14,615 bases of DNA from JAAGZL01 sp964628835 (GTDB taxonomy: Bacteria > Pseudomonadota > Gammaproteobacteria > Chromatiales > Chromatiaceae): the NCBI GenBank assembly GCA_964628835.1, contig CAZVME010000084.1, positions 1 through 14,615 of the forward strand, in the 5' to 3' direction. Under the pieces are notes generated by a model. That model made no database searches. It worked only from the letters and a program-made list of their open reading frames with translations, and was not told the DNA's origin. Positions 14,604 to 14,615 of the stretch are shown here, piece after piece. The position numbers and the translations under genes are program-made. The number at the start of each line of letters is the position of its first letter. The stretch's first letter is position 1.

Positions 14604-14615
14604 GTCCCCAAAAGG
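14587..14615. repeat. inverted repeat at the right edge of the window
   Basis: CCTTTTGGGAC (14587-14597) and GTCCCCAAAAGG (14604-14615) pair over 11 bp with one bulged base around a 6-base centre that contains the TTG start candidate of the HlyD-like gene. It could be an RNA hairpin at the translation start, or a palindromic artefact of a contig end. Confidence 0.6.

Overview
The window looks like a piece of a Gammaproteobacterial genome, moderate in GC. The HlyD-type adaptor is close to the E. coli HlyD plan, including its C-terminal end (SPL...ESVRER), and the membrane cytochrome follows the E. coli CybB plan. I cannot name the genus. A run of exactly 100 N (5459-5558) shows it comes from a draft assembly, and the right edge may be a contig end.

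Layout. The left part (1-3353, + strand) carries three exported or membrane proteins of redox character: a c-type cytochrome of the cytochrome c'/c-556 kind (174-821), an outer-membrane beta-barrel 'transporter' with a Met-rich N-terminus (1010-2158), and a cytochrome b561 (2817-3353). A perfect 12-bp hairpin separates the first two. About 660 bp without a gene separates the second from the third. A strong hairpin at 3383-3410 closes this side. Next come a minus-strand P-loop kinase/ATPase of unknown substrate (3604-4200) and a gene-poor stretch.

The right part (4594-14615, minus strand) is one compact type I secretion operon, read right to left: an HlyD-like membrane fusion protein (13161-14603, open at the window edge), a 31-residue micro-ORF (13066-13161) whose start and stop both overlap its neighbours, a two-helix membrane protein of 192 residues (12491-13069), and a giant RTX protein (4594-12489, about 2.6 kaa). 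The giant protein starts with a serine-lipase domain (GHSLGG, S182). It continues with several RTX calcium-binding blocks, a coiled-coil insert, three Ig/cadherin-like domains, seven tandem repeats that could form a seven-bladed beta-propeller, a fourth Ig-like domain, 333-bp near-identical RTX repeats and a C-terminal type I secretion tail. The ABC transporter (HlyB-like) would be expected just beyond the right edge.

How they may work together: HlyD with an ABC ATPase and TolC outside the window would export the giant lipase/adhesin. The two small genes between adaptor and substrate are translationally coupled to them, which makes them candidates for dedicated accessory or self-protection factors; this is inference. 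The assembly gap lies inside the 333-bp repeats. The missing sequence fits exactly 37 bp, or 37 plus whole 333-bp units, so the true protein length is not fixed by this sequence.
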